64,000 nt of DNA from positions 1 through 64,000 of the forward strand of contig DFYY01000025.1 in the NCBI GenBank assembly GCA_002383485.1. Direction: 5' to 3'. The notes beneath the pieces are model-generated. The model had not been told where the DNA came from and searched no databases. It worked only from the letters and a program-made list of their open reading frames with translations. Positions 7,796-17,029 of the stretch are shown one piece after another (within the stretch, counting starts at the first letter, position 1; every line of letters begins with the position of its first letter). The position numbers and the translations under genes were made by a program. Source of the stretch: Bacteroidales bacterium UBA4070 (lineage in GTDB: Bacteria > Bacteroidota > Bacteroidia > Bacteroidales > VadinHA17).

Positions 7796-9067
7796 ATGAC
7801 AGAGGGCAGGCTTCCGAAGGACAGACTTAAGATGTCGAAGTACAAGCTCGACGCCCTTCTTGACATTACCCTCTCCATCAACGCCAACCTCCCCACTTCC
7901 GAACTGGTCAGGAAGTACGAATCGATCCTCCGTGATGACCTGGGGATCGGCAAAATCCTTCTTTTCAAGTACGGAGAGCATTGGGAACCGCTTCTCAATT
8001 CGGGATTCCCGGAATCGCTGAGCACATCCATTAACGTGGAGAGGGATCTCCTCTGCTTCAGGGAGATACAGACCGAGGTCAGTCAAAAGACCTTCCGTGC
8101 TGTGGATTTCATTCTACCCGTGCTCCACAACAACGAGCCCTCAGCCTATGTGCTCATAGGCGATATTGACGAGGAGGGCGAAGGGATGAGTCCGCTCATC
8201 AGGCACCTTCACTTCATACAGACAATTTCAGGCATCATCGTTGTTGCCATCGAGAATCAGCGGCTCTTCAGGGAGAGTCTCAGGCAGGAAGCGCTGCGCC
8301 GCGAGCTGGAGCTTGCCGCCCGGATGCAGATGATGCTCATACCTGACAACACCAGGCTGCCGTCAGGAGACGGGATCAGGGCAAGGGGATTTTATTACCC
8401 GCACTACGAGGTTGGGGGCGATTACTATGATTTCATGCCTCTATCGGAGAACGTTGTCGGCTTCTGCATTGCCGATGTCTCGGGAAAGGGGATGTCAGCG
8501 GCTCTGCTCATGTCCAACTTCCAGGCCAGCCTGAGAGCACTCTTCACCGTCGAAGCCAGCCTGGAAGAGCTGGTCAGGAAACTGAATGACCTGGTGGTAT
8601 CAAACTCTTCCGGCGAAAGATTCATAACACTCTTCCTCGCCCGTTATGACCTCAGGACACAGGTGCTTGAATATGTCAACGCGGCACACAATCCCCCTCT
8701 TATAATTGACACCCTGTCAGGAATTTCTACATTGCTGAAACAGTCCTGCGTGGGTGTCGGCATGCTTGATGAGATGCCGTGTGTACGAACCGATCATCTC
8801 ACGCTGAACGGACCGACCAAGATCATATGTTATACTGACGGCCTGTCTGAACTGAAGGACGAAAGCGGAAGGGATCTGGGCATCTCGCCTCTGGTGAAGC
8901 ATTTCCCGAATTCAAAATCGCTGTCGGATAATATTGATGACCTGATAAGCGACCTTGACATCAGTGCCGGGAACCAGCGGCTGTTTGACGATGTCTCAAT
9001 ACTGGCTATAGAGATCTGTCCGCGCTCTCAGGCTGATCATGAGCCAGGTATCGGGGGGTCTTTCTGA
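7796..9067 (+). CDS. GAF-like plus SpoIIE/PP2C-type protein phosphatase
   Basis: A cytosolic serine/threonine phosphatase of about 423 residues. The ATG at 7796 is preferred over a GTG at 7790 that abuts the efp stop. The N-terminal 160 residues look like a GAF-type sensor, then a linker helix with LRRELELAARMQMMLIP, the common RsbU/SpoIIE lead-in. The phosphatase domain shows the metal-binding aspartates in YEVGGDYYDF and IADVSGKGMSAALLMS, then YVNAAHNPPLII, CYTDGLSE and a final DDVSILAIEI. Proteins of this type act on STAS-domain or SiaC-like partners. The nearest candidate substrate is the SiaC-like protein at 947-1330 (inference). Its end overlaps the convergent gene by 31 bp. Confidence 0.9.
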   Translation: MTEGRLPKDRLKMSKYKLDALLDITLSINANLPTSELVRKYESILRDDLGIGKILLFKYGEHWEPLLNSGFPESLSTSINVERDLLCFREIQTEVSQKTFRAVDFILPVLHNNEPSAYVLIGDIDEEGEGMSPLIRHLHFIQTISGIIVVAIENQRLFRESLRQEALRRELELAARMQMMLIPDNTRLPSGDGIRARGFYYPHYEVGGDYYDFMPLSENVVGFCIADVSGKGMSAALLMSNFQASLRALFTVEASLEELVRKLNDLVVSNSSGERFITLFLARYDLRTQVLEYVNAAHNPPLIIDTLSGISTLLKQSCVGVGMLDEMPCVRTDHLTLNGPTKIICYTDGLSELKDESGRDLGISPLVKHFPNSKSLSDNIDDLISDLDISAGNQRLFDDVSILAIEICPRSQADHEPGIGGSF

Positions 9068-10413
9068 TCCCGTTTCTGCACCAGGTCGGTTGCCGTTATG
9101 AGTGCTATAAATCCCCACCACAGTGCAGCTATCTTGTCGGTATCCAGGAAACTGTTCATGACAGCGTGAACGACATAGGTCAGCAGGCCGGTCACAAGCG
9201 CCAGAATGAAGTATCCTGAAGGCCCTCTTTTCTCACGGTACCAGCATCTTATCCCGGTGATGACTGCGGTAAGGGTTATTGACATGAAGATCAGCGCTCC
9301 CGGCCATCCGGTCTCGCTCAGTGCACCGAGGTATTCACTGTGCGCATTTCCGGCATCGCCAAAATCAGTGCTTATGGCGGTTCTCTCCGATGCCTTCTGG
9401 AAGGGTGCATACTGAAACTGGTATGTGCCCGGGCCCCACCCCAGATGTGGCTTTTCCGTGAACATTCTCAATGCACATTCCCACCTGTTAATGCGCTCAA
9501 GGTTTGACTGGTCGGTTGAGATATTTGCCGAAGATCGGAGATGCTGCTCCAGGTCTGCCGAGGAGTCCTCCGTGGTGCTGTCCATACGCTGCCAGATAAG
9601 GTTGGCGGAGAGGGTCACGGCAACCGTAAGGAGCAGCGCCGAAAAGGCCAGCATCCTGAACGGCATCCTGATCCATAGCACCAATCCGGCTACCGTGGCA
9701 GCTATAAGGCTCACCCAGGCAGCACGGCTGTATGACAGTATGAAGCCTGCTGTAAAGAGCAGCACAATGAAGGTGAGCATCGCCTTGCGCCCCGTGCCTC
9801 CCTTTCCGGCAAGCATCACTGCCAGCGGCGGAAGCAGAAAGGCTATGGAAGCGCCGAAGGATGTATGATCCTTATAGAACGGATAGCAGGCAGAATGAGC
9901 AAACTGCTGGTTGAGAAGACCTGCACCCTGTACCCTCACGATGAAGTAGATCACCGCTACTGCCAGGCCGGACGAGAAGGCGAGAATATAACTGCTCCTG
10001 AACCTCTCCGAATAAGCCAGGGACGCCATGACAAGATAAAATCCCGCCGTGAACCAGAGCCTGTAGGCCAGTGTCTTGAAGGAGACGGCCGGCATGGTGG
10101 AGGTAACAGCCGTGAAGAGGGTCCACAGCAGATAGATCCCGATCAGCACGGTCATCGGGTGCCTCAGCAGTTCACGGGGAAATCCCCCGGTGACAATAAG
10201 TCTGAACAGTGTTATAAGCAGTACAAGAGCCAGTACTGGCTCTGTTGGTACCGAGAGATCAACTCCGGTGCTGCCGGTGATATAGCTCAGCTGTAATGAC
10301 AGGGGCGTAAGGAAGAGTGTGAGCAGAAGCAGGTGCTCAAGTGACAGCACCGCCAGCAGAAGAACAGCCAGCGCTGCAGGGATGATCAGTATAAGCAGTT
10401 CAATGCCTGTCAT
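9037..10413 (-). CDS. O-antigen ligase / Wzy-type membrane protein
   Basis: A 458-residue polytopic inner-membrane protein with about 12 hydrophobic segments. The Wzy_C/WaaL signature is seen around residues 330-375: WGPGTYQFQYAPF, a periplasmic loop, then AHSEYLGALSETGWPGALIF with the conserved histidine and glutamate. Such proteins polymerise or transfer lipid-linked glycans at the periplasmic face. It overlaps the start of its upstream partner, a Wzz-like chain-length protein, by 14 bp, so they form a small exopolysaccharide unit. Ligase and polymerase cannot be separated from sequence alone. Confidence 0.85.
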   Translation of the reverse strand: MTGIELLILIIPAALAVLLLAVLSLEHLLLLTLFLTPLSLQLSYITGSTGVDLSVPTEPVLALVLLITLFRLIVTGGFPRELLRHPMTVLIGIYLLWTLFTAVTSTMPAVSFKTLAYRLWFTAGFYLVMASLAYSERFRSSYILAFSSGLAVAVIYFIVRVQGAGLLNQQFAHSACYPFYKDHTSFGASIAFLLPPLAVMLAGKGGTGRKAMLTFIVLLFTAGFILSYSRAAWVSLIAATVAGLVLWIRMPFRMLAFSALLLTVAVTLSANLIWQRMDSTTEDSSADLEQHLRSSANISTDQSNLERINRWECALRMFTEKPHLGWGPGTYQFQYAPFQKASERTAISTDFGDAGNAHSEYLGALSETGWPGALIFMSITLTAVITGIRCWYREKRGPSGYFILALVTGLLTYVVHAVMNSFLDTDKIAALWWGFIALITATDLVQKRDQKDPPIPGS

Positions 10414-11305
10414 CGGGACGGTGCAGCTTCACTCCCTCGGCAACGAATAGCACCAGGGTCAGCAGCAGCAGCACGGAGAACACTGATACCATGACCATAA
10501 CGGTGCGCCGCGGCCAGACTTTCCTTTCAGCCACCACTGCCCTGTCCACAATGAGAGTGTAGGGCATCGTCCGGCGGCTGAGCGCCTGAGCCTCCAGGTA
10601 CCTGCCACGGATCATGCCCAGGTAGTCATTCTCCGTTTCAAGGGTGGAGTAGATTCTCAGGGCGGCGGCGCCGGAGAGACTGAGAAGGCTGTCTTCATAC
10701 TGCCTTACGAGACGGAACTGGTTCTCATAGGTCCTGTTTATCTCTTCAAGCATGACGGCAGCCGCGCTGCGCTGCAGGTTGTTGAAGACCGTATCAGCCC
10801 TCAGGGACATGTCATTGGCCATGGCACACGCAACCTCCCTGTCACGGTCTCGCACACGTATCTCCACGGATCCGAATGACGTTTTGGAGCAGCGAAGGTA
10901 CTTGTCCATCTTCTCCGACAGCACCGTATTGGGATACTTCTCTCCGGGTTTAATGCCATAATGCCTGACAAGGTCATATTTCTCCTTCAGATAATCCCTC
11001 ACCTGCTCACTGTTGATAACCTGTACAAGCTTCTCAGTGGCATCATCATCGCCGAACAGTGCTGTACGGGAATCAACATCGCCGAGAAGCGTTCCGGCTT
11101 CTGTGATGTTCGATGAAGGATAAAGGACCACAGTTGATTCATACAGTGGCTTCAGCAGCAGTGAGATGCCGGCGGAGAGCACTGCTGATGCAATGCCTGC
11201 GATCACGAACTTTCTGAAGTGCCTGATGAAGAAATTGATAAGATCGAAGGAGTCGGTCCTGAATTCAGCCCTTATTTCGTTTTTCATCGCACCAGGTTTT
11301 GACAT
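10400..11305 (-). CDS. Wzz/GNVR-type polysaccharide chain-length protein
   Basis: About 301 residues from the ATG at 11305; a GTG two codons earlier is also open. It has two membrane segments (about residues 35-55 and 265-288) that flank a large periplasmic domain with predicted coiled coil (AVMLEEINRTYENQFRLVRQYEDSL), the standard Wzz layout. The N-terminal Wzz motif LKPLYESTVVLYPSS is clear. The usual proline-rich stretch before the second membrane helix is reduced to KVWPRR, and no tyrosine kinase domain is attached. With the downstream ligase-like gene it forms a two-gene polysaccharide unit. Confidence 0.85.
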   Translation of the reverse strand: MSKPGAMKNEIRAEFRTDSFDLINFFIRHFRKFVIAGIASAVLSAGISLLLKPLYESTVVLYPSSNITEAGTLLGDVDSRTALFGDDDATEKLVQVINSEQVRDYLKEKYDLVRHYGIKPGEKYPNTVLSEKMDKYLRCSKTSFGSVEIRVRDRDREVACAMANDMSLRADTVFNNLQRSAAAVMLEEINRTYENQFRLVRQYEDSLLSLSGAAALRIYSTLETENDYLGMIRGRYLEAQALSRRTMPYTLIVDRAVVAERKVWPRRTVMVMVSVFSVLLLLTLVLFVAEGVKLHRPDDRH

Positions 11306-11338
11306 ATTCACTATCCCGATAAGATCCGGCGGCAGATA

Positions 11339-12631
11339 TTAAACCACCCTCAGGAGGTAATAGTTCTTTTTGCCCTTCTGAATAAGAAGGTATTTACCGT
11401 TGAGCAGGCTTGAGGAGGTTATCACCGCATCGGGGTTATCCGCCTTCTCTTTATTGAGGCTCACGCCGCCACCCTGTATCAGGCGCCTGATCTCACCCTT
11501 TGATTCGGCTATTTTTGTATGCACGGCACAGAGGTCGGATATGGTCACTCCCTGTCCGAGCAGGCCGGCGCTGACGTCGTACACAGGCACTCCCTCAAAT
11601 ACCGAGAGGAAGGTCTTTTCATCCATTCGTCTGAGCTGTTCGGTGGTGCCTTTGCCGAAGAGTATCTGTGATGCCTCCACGGCAGCCTCATAGTCTTCGC
11701 GTGAGTGTGCCATCACTGTTACCTCTTCGGCCAGCCGCCTCTGGAGTATACGCAAGTGCGGTTCCGCCTTGTGGGCCGTGACCAGTGCATCGATCTCGCT
11801 CTGCGCGAGCATTGTAAAGATCTTTATGAATTTTTCGGCATCGGCGTCAGCCACGTTAAGCCAGAACTGGTAGAACTGGTAAGGGGTGGTCCTTTCCGTG
11901 TCAAGCCACACATTGCCGCTCTCGGTCTTGCCGAACTTCTGGCCGTCACTCTTGGTGATGAGCGGGCAGGTCAGCGCATACGCCTCGCCGCCGGTCTTGC
12001 GCCTGATGAGCTCGGTTCCCGTTACGATGTTGCCCCACTGATCCGAGCCGCCCATTTGCAGCTGACAGCCGTGGTTTGTATATAGGAAGAGATAATCTGT
12101 GCCCTGCACCAGCTGATACGAGAACTCGGTGAAGGACATCCCCTGACCGGTCTCGGAGTCAAGCCTCTTTTTCACCGAGTCTTTGGCCATCATGTAGTTG
12201 ACGGTGATGTGCTTGCCGATGTCTCTTATAAAGCCCAGAAAAGAGTACTCCTTCATCCAGTCGTAGTTGTTGACCATCACGGCCTTGTTGGATGCGCCGG
12301 AATTGAAATCAAGAAACTTCTCAAACTGTTTCTTCAGGCATTCCTGGTTATGGCGAAGCGTCTCCTCGTCGAGGAGATTGCGCTCCTCTGACTTGCCGGA
12401 GGGATCACCGATCATTCCCGTGGCTCCGCCAATAAGCACTATTGGTGTGTGGCCCGCATTCTGGAAATGCTTCAGCATCATCACTCCCACAAGGTGCCCG
12501 ATATGCAGCGAGTCAGCAGTGGGATCAAACCCCACATACGCCGAGTTCTTCCCCTTCATCAGGAACTCCTCAGTGCCGGGCATGATGTCATGAATCATTC
12601 CCCGCCACCTCAGCTCTTCAACAAAATTCAT
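11339..12631 (-). CDS. tyrS: tyrosyl-tRNA synthetase
   Basis: A class I aminoacyl-tRNA synthetase of 430 residues that charges tRNA-Tyr. The start at 12631 (MNFVEELRWRG) matches the usual N terminus; three more codons are open upstream. The HIGH motif is SLHIGHLVGV, the KMSKS loop is KFGKTESGNVW, and the tyrosine-binding residues fall in YQLVQGTDYLFL and QMGGSDQWGN. The C-terminal S4-like RNA-binding domain carries IRRLIQGGGVSLN. The assignment is firm; the neighbours (Wzz downstream, CvpA upstream) are unrelated. Confidence 0.97.
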   Translation of the reverse strand: MNFVEELRWRGMIHDIMPGTEEFLMKGKNSAYVGFDPTADSLHIGHLVGVMMLKHFQNAGHTPIVLIGGATGMIGDPSGKSEERNLLDEETLRHNQECLKKQFEKFLDFNSGASNKAVMVNNYDWMKEYSFLGFIRDIGKHITVNYMMAKDSVKKRLDSETGQGMSFTEFSYQLVQGTDYLFLYTNHGCQLQMGGSDQWGNIVTGTELIRRKTGGEAYALTCPLITKSDGQKFGKTESGNVWLDTERTTPYQFYQFWLNVADADAEKFIKIFTMLAQSEIDALVTAHKAEPHLRILQRRLAEEVTVMAHSREDYEAAVEASQILFGKGTTEQLRRMDEKTFLSVFEGVPVYDVSAGLLGQGVTISDLCAVHTKIAESKGEIRRLIQGGGVSLNKEKADNPDAVITSSSLLNGKYLLIQKGKKNYYLLRVV

Positions 12632-12675
12632 CATCAGCAACTTGAAATTAGGTGTCGCAAAGATATCAAAACCGC

Positions 12676-13212
12676 TCAGATGGTCACCCCGGGCGATTGC
12701 TTTTTGTGGCGGTTGAAGCTGTCAATCAGGTCACCACCCTCAACAATCGGGAAGATTGACGGAACCAGGTCGGCAATGGGATTATAGAAAAATGAGTTGT
12801 TTATTGTAGCCGAGGGCAGAAAGTGTTTCTTCTCGTCAATAGTATTCAGGAAGACAAACAGAACGCTGAGGACCAGCACTAACTTCAGCACTCCGAAAAT
12901 GGCTCCGAGCGACTTAATGACGAAGCCGAGGGCCATGGCCTTGAGAATGGAGTCGAGCAGCTTGCCAATCAGGTAGACAACAATCATTATGGCTGCGAAA
13001 GTGACTGCGAAGGAGATAATGCCGGTCCACTGCGAGGTCATGTCAAACCAGCCTGCCAGTTTCTCTGCCGTCCACCATGAGAAGTGGATGGCGCCCCAGA
13101 TGCCAAGTACCAGCGCAGCCAGCTCTGCAACTTCTATAATCAGGCCGTCAATGAATCCCTGTATCAGCCCGTAAAAGAGCAGGGCAACTATTACGATGTC
13201 AATCCAGTTCAT
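12676..13212 (-). CDS. CvpA-family membrane protein
   Basis: From the ATG at 13212 the protein is 178 residues and opens with MNWIDIVIVALLFYGLIQGFIDG, typical of CvpA-like proteins; a longer reading adds 32 residues that do not fit. It has four to five membrane helices, with conserved glycine and acidic residues in the first two. CvpA was first linked to colicin V production but is now regarded as a general envelope protein with an unclear role. It lies 44 bp upstream of tyrS on the same strand. Confidence 0.87.
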   Translation of the reverse strand: MNWIDIVIVALLFYGLIQGFIDGLIIEVAELAALVLGIWGAIHFSWWTAEKLAGWFDMTSQWTGIISFAVTFAAIMIVVYLIGKLLDSILKAMALGFVIKSLGAIFGVLKLVLVLSVLFVFLNTIDEKKHFLPSATINNSFFYNPIADLVPSIFPIVEGGDLIDSFNRHKKQSPGVTI

Positions 13213-13312
13213 GGTGTAGGCAGTTTGAAAGGATGAAGGTATGAAATGTTGAACAATCACACAAACTGACATGATAAGCCAAAGAGAGTGACCGGTTGAA
13301 TCAGGCAATGGT

Positions 13313-13320
13313 TATATTTG
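13313..13320 (+). promoter_or_regulatory. -7 box for the FGGY kinase-like gene
   Basis: TATATTTG lies 21 bp upstream of the ATG at 13342 and matches TAnnTTTG exactly. No clear -33 TTTG is visible. It falls in the intergenic gap shared with the divergent cvpA gene. Confidence 0.55.
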
Positions 13321-13341
13321 AATTAAAATTTCACTGCACAG

Positions 13342-14367
13342 ATGGATTCAGAGTATACAGATGTGATTGCCGTTTTTGATATCGGCCGAACATGGAAGAG
13401 ATTTGACCTTTTTGACAGAGGCCTGCATCCCCTCATCACCATTGAAAAGATCATTCCTGACTCCGTTGACGGGGAGGGCCATCCCTGTGATGATCTCCCT
13501 GCTATCGGGAACTGGATACGGTCATGTCTCAACGGAGTCACAGGAGGCGGCATCTACAGAATCCGGACGGTTACCGTCGCCGGAACTGAAGAATGCCTGA
13601 CGGCACTGGAGGGTGACATATCGGTGATACTGAAAACCATGAATACAGATAACCTGCCGGATACATGCAGGAGCATAGACAGCACCACTGCCTCGCTGAT
13701 ACCTTACCTCCGGGGATCTGACAAACCTTTTATCCTGGTTTCAACCGGCACATGGTGTTCATTCATGAATCCATCCGGGACCGGACCCTTTCCCGCCGGA
13801 AAGGAAGACGAAGGTATCAGGGGTTTTATGGCAGTGGGCGAACAACAGGTGAAGTATTCCAGGTTCCATCTCGGGGAGATACATGACAGGAATGTATCCA
13901 TGCTCGATGACTACTTCGGGGTTACAGGGGAGCTTTATAAAACGATTAAGATCAAAAACAAGAAGATTGAAAAGATAAGGGCAAGCAGGCGGGGCCGGGT
14001 TTTCTTCCGGCATGGCATCCCGGAGGGATACGCTGACACTTCGGCCGATTTGTCTCATTTCCTGACATATGCTGATGCCTATCACCAGATGATGTACGAC
14101 CTTGTTGACGAGTGCCTCGGATCATTCAGGGATATCGTAAACGAAAATGATACCACAGAAATCCTCTATGTGACGGGAGGCTTCGCCCACAACGACACCT
14201 TTGTGAGAATCCTGGCAGCGCGCCTTCCGGATAAGAGGGTTTATGCCAGCACTATAGAGTATGCCACCGCGCTGGGCGCTGCCATTGATGCCTACCCCAA
14301 GTCATTTGATACTGATCTTCCCCCGCTCTACCTGGGACTTAAGGCAATCCTGCTGCGCGACGAGTAA
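13342..14367 (+). CDS. shortened FGGY-family carbohydrate kinase-like protein
   Basis: A 341-residue protein with the two ends of an FGGY sugar kinase but without much of the middle of the N-terminal domain. The start VIAVFDIGRTWKRFDLFD is the phosphate-1 loop, although the family usually has a TNKK-type run where this has TWKR. The C-terminal ATPase half is intact: FILVSTGTWCSFMNPSG, then EILYVTGGFAHNDTFVRIL and ATALGAAIDAY. Full-length relatives are about 450-500 residues; the segment that normally carries the catalytic aspartate and sugar-binding residues seems missing between residues 80 and 105. It may be a degenerate or regulatory relative. The frame is open throughout with no stop. Confidence 0.7.
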   Translation: MDSEYTDVIAVFDIGRTWKRFDLFDRGLHPLITIEKIIPDSVDGEGHPCDDLPAIGNWIRSCLNGVTGGGIYRIRTVTVAGTEECLTALEGDISVILKTMNTDNLPDTCRSIDSTTASLIPYLRGSDKPFILVSTGTWCSFMNPSGTGPFPAGKEDEGIRGFMAVGEQQVKYSRFHLGEIHDRNVSMLDDYFGVTGELYKTIKIKNKKIEKIRASRRGRVFFRHGIPEGYADTSADLSHFLTYADAYHQMMYDLVDECLGSFRDIVNENDTTEILYVTGGFAHNDTFVRILAARLPDKRVYASTIEYATALGAAIDAYPKSFDTDLPPLYLGLKAILLRDE

Positions 14368-14476
14368 TAAAAAATCGGCTATGTTATACGCCAATGATGC
14401 AAAGGCAGACAAGCAGGAGTACCCTCACCGGAGCTTTATTGCCTGCTGAATATCTGTTCTCTTCATGGCTCATGTC

Positions 14477-15088
14477 TCAGACTATTAAGCCTAAAGCCCT
14501 GAGATCATCTCTCAACTGGCCGGATGAGAGGAAGTGAATTGCCCTGAATCCAAGTTCTGCCGCTGCATCGGCATTAGGCTTGTTGTCATCAATGTAGACC
14601 GTCTCTTCGGGATTGATGCCGTACCGTTCCATCAGCACACGGTAAATAGCATGATCGGGCTTAAGAAGCTTTTCGTAGCCCGAGACTACCAGGCCGTCAA
14701 ACTCCTTCATGAAACCGTACCTTTCATATGCTACCGGGAAAGCTTCATGTGACCAGTTTGAAAGTGCGTAGAGTGGTATACCGGCCGATTTAAGCTTATG
14801 AAATATCTCAACCGTCTCTTTTATCTCACCGCCGAGCATCTCCTCCCAGCGGCCGTAATAGAGGGCAATCTTGTCGCTGTACTCAGGGAACCGCGCCTGA
14901 AGCTCGGCAGTGGCTACACTGAAGAGCTTGCCTCCGTCCTGCTGAACGTTCCATTCATAGGTGCATACATTTGCCAGAAACCACTCCATCTCCTCCTCGC
15001 TTTCAAACACTTTCCTGAAGAGATGCCTGGGATTCCAGTCGATAAGTACTCCCCCGATATCAAAGACGACTTTCCTGATGCTGGTCAT
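14477..15088 (-). CDS. HAD-superfamily phosphatase (YihX-like)
   Basis: A 203-residue soluble hydrolase. Motif I is VVFDIGGVLIDWN with the nucleophilic aspartate; the second aspartate is replaced by glycine, which is common in this subgroup. Motif II is ALSNWS, motif III lies around GYEKLLKPDHAIYR, and motif IV is TVYIDDNKPNADAAAELGF. A helical cap is inserted after motif I. Related enzymes dephosphorylate small sugar phosphates or nucleotides, but the substrate cannot be predicted here. It stands alone between the convergent FGGY-like gene and the esterase. Confidence 0.88.
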   Translation of the reverse strand: MTSIRKVVFDIGGVLIDWNPRHLFRKVFESEEEMEWFLANVCTYEWNVQQDGGKLFSVATAELQARFPEYSDKIALYYGRWEEMLGGEIKETVEIFHKLKSAGIPLYALSNWSHEAFPVAYERYGFMKEFDGLVVSGYEKLLKPDHAIYRVLMERYGINPEETVYIDDNKPNADAAAELGFRAIHFLSSGQLRDDLRALGLIV

Positions 15089-15137
15089 TTGCTGAAATTT
15101 CGGGCAATATTAGTTAAAATTTACGGCAGGAAAGTTA

Positions 15138-16847
15138 TCATCTGACTGTTACGACACCCGATGCACTGATCTTCTGTGAGGCATCAGCGGGAAGAACCCA
15201 GTTGTTGTCAAAGCGGCCCTGAGCCACGGCATCGTCAGGACTCTCAATGAAGAGAATATAATCAGACATGCTTTTCAATGCCTCAACTTTGGTTCCGCTG
15301 AAGGCATAGCCTCCCTGTCCGGACTGATTTTTCGGGGGTGTCCACCAGGGCAGACCGGAATTGATGAGTATATAGTGTCTGTTCATCGGGAAAATATAAA
15401 CCAGTCCGTAGTTTTCAGCCTTGGGATCAAGATGCATCGGAAGCCTGTCAGCAAACTTTTCAATGACCGAATTGGTCTCCCGTGTGCCGAACAGGATAAG
15501 GTTTGACCGCACATAATCGCTTGACCTTACATCCCTGTCAGCAATAACCCTCGGGAAGACCATTATCCTCCCTCCCATCCCGCTCCAGTCGGCGGCGGCC
15601 ATGGCCTGCGTACGCCTGGAGGCAAGCACGTCGGCCGGGGGATTGTCAGCAGTACCGTAGACATATACATGACTGCTGGTCACGGCTGCATAGAGCGGAC
15701 CTTCAGCCCCTTTTTGTTTCGATGTAAGTCCGGGGGTGAAACGTGAATTTATCCACTTGTCGCCACTGAGCATGAATGAGACTGCGTCAGCGCTTCTTAC
15801 ACTGAAGGACTTTCCGTTGACAGTGACAGCGAGCTTCCTGCCCGAGGTGAACTGTGGGTGGCCGTCAGGGCTGAGAGTAAAAGCCATGGCACCTGCTGAT
15901 ACAACGGTGACGGCGTTAGGGCCGGTGAACTTTGCTTCGATCGATGCCGTCTCACCCGGAATCATATCGTCCAGAGTGACCCAGTAAGCCTTGTTGTACT
16001 TAAACCATTTCGTTGTGAATGAGACCTTCTCCGGGAAGAGATCCCTTTTGAACTGCGCGAACCAGTCGAAGATGAAGCCGTCCTTGTAAGCCCACTCCCA
16101 ACTGTTGTGCCCCACTCCGGGGTATTCAACGTAGTCAAGCCTCCATGCTGAAGTTTCAAGCTTTGCCTTCCATTCGGTGGCCGTTTTGTACAGGAAGTCC
16201 TTGTCACCGATGAAGAGGTGTACCGGCAGGTTGGCGGCGTTGCCAGCCAGCTCCATTGTTCCTTCAGGCGGTGCGGGACAAACGGGAGCAATTGCTGCCC
16301 ACATATCCGGGCGCGTCAGGCCAAGCCAGAGGGTGCCGCCGCCACCCATTGAGAGGCCGGTCAGATAGATCCTGTCCTCGTCAATGAGGAACCTCGACTT
16401 AAGATCATCTATCATGTCATAAACGTCCTGTTCCGGTACGCCCTGGTAACCGGCGGTGCCACGCGCCAGCGGTGCCGCAGCAATGTAATCCACCGGCCTG
16501 AACGGAGGCCAGTAGCGGCTTGCTTCAACGTCAGTCTCAAAGGGCACGTTGCCGGGCTTGATAAAGTCATATCCCTGGCTGTTGCCCACACCGAAGAGCC
16601 GTCTCATCCCCAGACGGTGGTTTGACCAGGCACCGTGAAGGAACACCACCAGAGGGTAGTGTTTTGATTCGTCAAAGTTATCCGGGATATAGACTGAGTA
16701 GGGTTGATCGGTATCATCCACTGCTGAAAAGAAGGAAAGGTCCTGCGGCCCGGGACTGAGGCGCTGGGCATCGGCAGTGCCGGCCGTGAGTATAAGTATC
16801 AGGATGACCGGCACAACAATGCGCATACGGAGTAGAATTCTTTTCAT
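15138..16847 (-). CDS. secreted alpha/beta-hydrolase esterase
   Basis: A 569-residue exported enzyme. Residues 1-27 form a signal peptide ending in TADAQ. The alpha/beta-hydrolase domain (about 45-250) has an oxyanion strand PLVVFLHGAWSNH, the nucleophile elbow GLSMG with Ser156, an acid near FIGDKDFL (about 205), and the base in GVGHNSW (His237), as in the PHB-depolymerase/feruloyl-esterase family. The C-terminal 300 residues are beta-rich and include a segment of the type seen in Bacteroidota prolyl-oligopeptidase-like esterases. It is divergent from the ECF sigma gene with 182 bp between, so it may belong to the same uptake programme, but that is only positional. Confidence 0.82.
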   Translation of the reverse strand: MKRILLRMRIVVPVILILILTAGTADAQRLSPGPQDLSFFSAVDDTDQPYSVYIPDNFDESKHYPLVVFLHGAWSNHRLGMRRLFGVGNSQGYDFIKPGNVPFETDVEASRYWPPFRPVDYIAAAPLARGTAGYQGVPEQDVYDMIDDLKSRFLIDEDRIYLTGLSMGGGGTLWLGLTRPDMWAAIAPVCPAPPEGTMELAGNAANLPVHLFIGDKDFLYKTATEWKAKLETSAWRLDYVEYPGVGHNSWEWAYKDGFIFDWFAQFKRDLFPEKVSFTTKWFKYNKAYWVTLDDMIPGETASIEAKFTGPNAVTVVSAGAMAFTLSPDGHPQFTSGRKLAVTVNGKSFSVRSADAVSFMLSGDKWINSRFTPGLTSKQKGAEGPLYAAVTSSHVYVYGTADNPPADVLASRRTQAMAAADWSGMGGRIMVFPRVIADRDVRSSDYVRSNLILFGTRETNSVIEKFADRLPMHLDPKAENYGLVYIFPMNRHYILINSGLPWWTPPKNQSGQGGYAFSGTKVEALKSMSDYILFIESPDDAVAQGRFDNNWVLPADASQKISASGVVTVR

Positions 16848-17000
16848 TTCGTATCTCTGTTTTATTGATTAAAAAACTCCAGAAGATAAAAGTAATTCTT
16901 TACTGTCAGATTTTTGACTGCAGCATGAAATTTGAGTGCACTAAAGTACTTCACAAAAATTCATCACTGTTTATTCAGTCTCATTTACGGTAGTTCTGCT

Positions 17001-17008
17001 TATATTTG
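17001..17008 (+). promoter_or_regulatory. -7 box for the ECF sigma gene
   Basis: TATATTTG matches TAnnTTTG and ends 21 bp before the GTG at 17030. It overlaps the TTG at 17006 that would otherwise look like a start, so translation is more likely to begin downstream. Confidence 0.6.
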
Positions 17009-17029
17009 AAGCAATGCAATTGCCTGAAA

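Noticed and set aside
17006..17029. TTG start of the ECF sigma gene
   Set aside because: The TTG overlaps a TAnnTTTG -7 box, so it would lie upstream of the transcript start. The GTG at 17030 was preferred.
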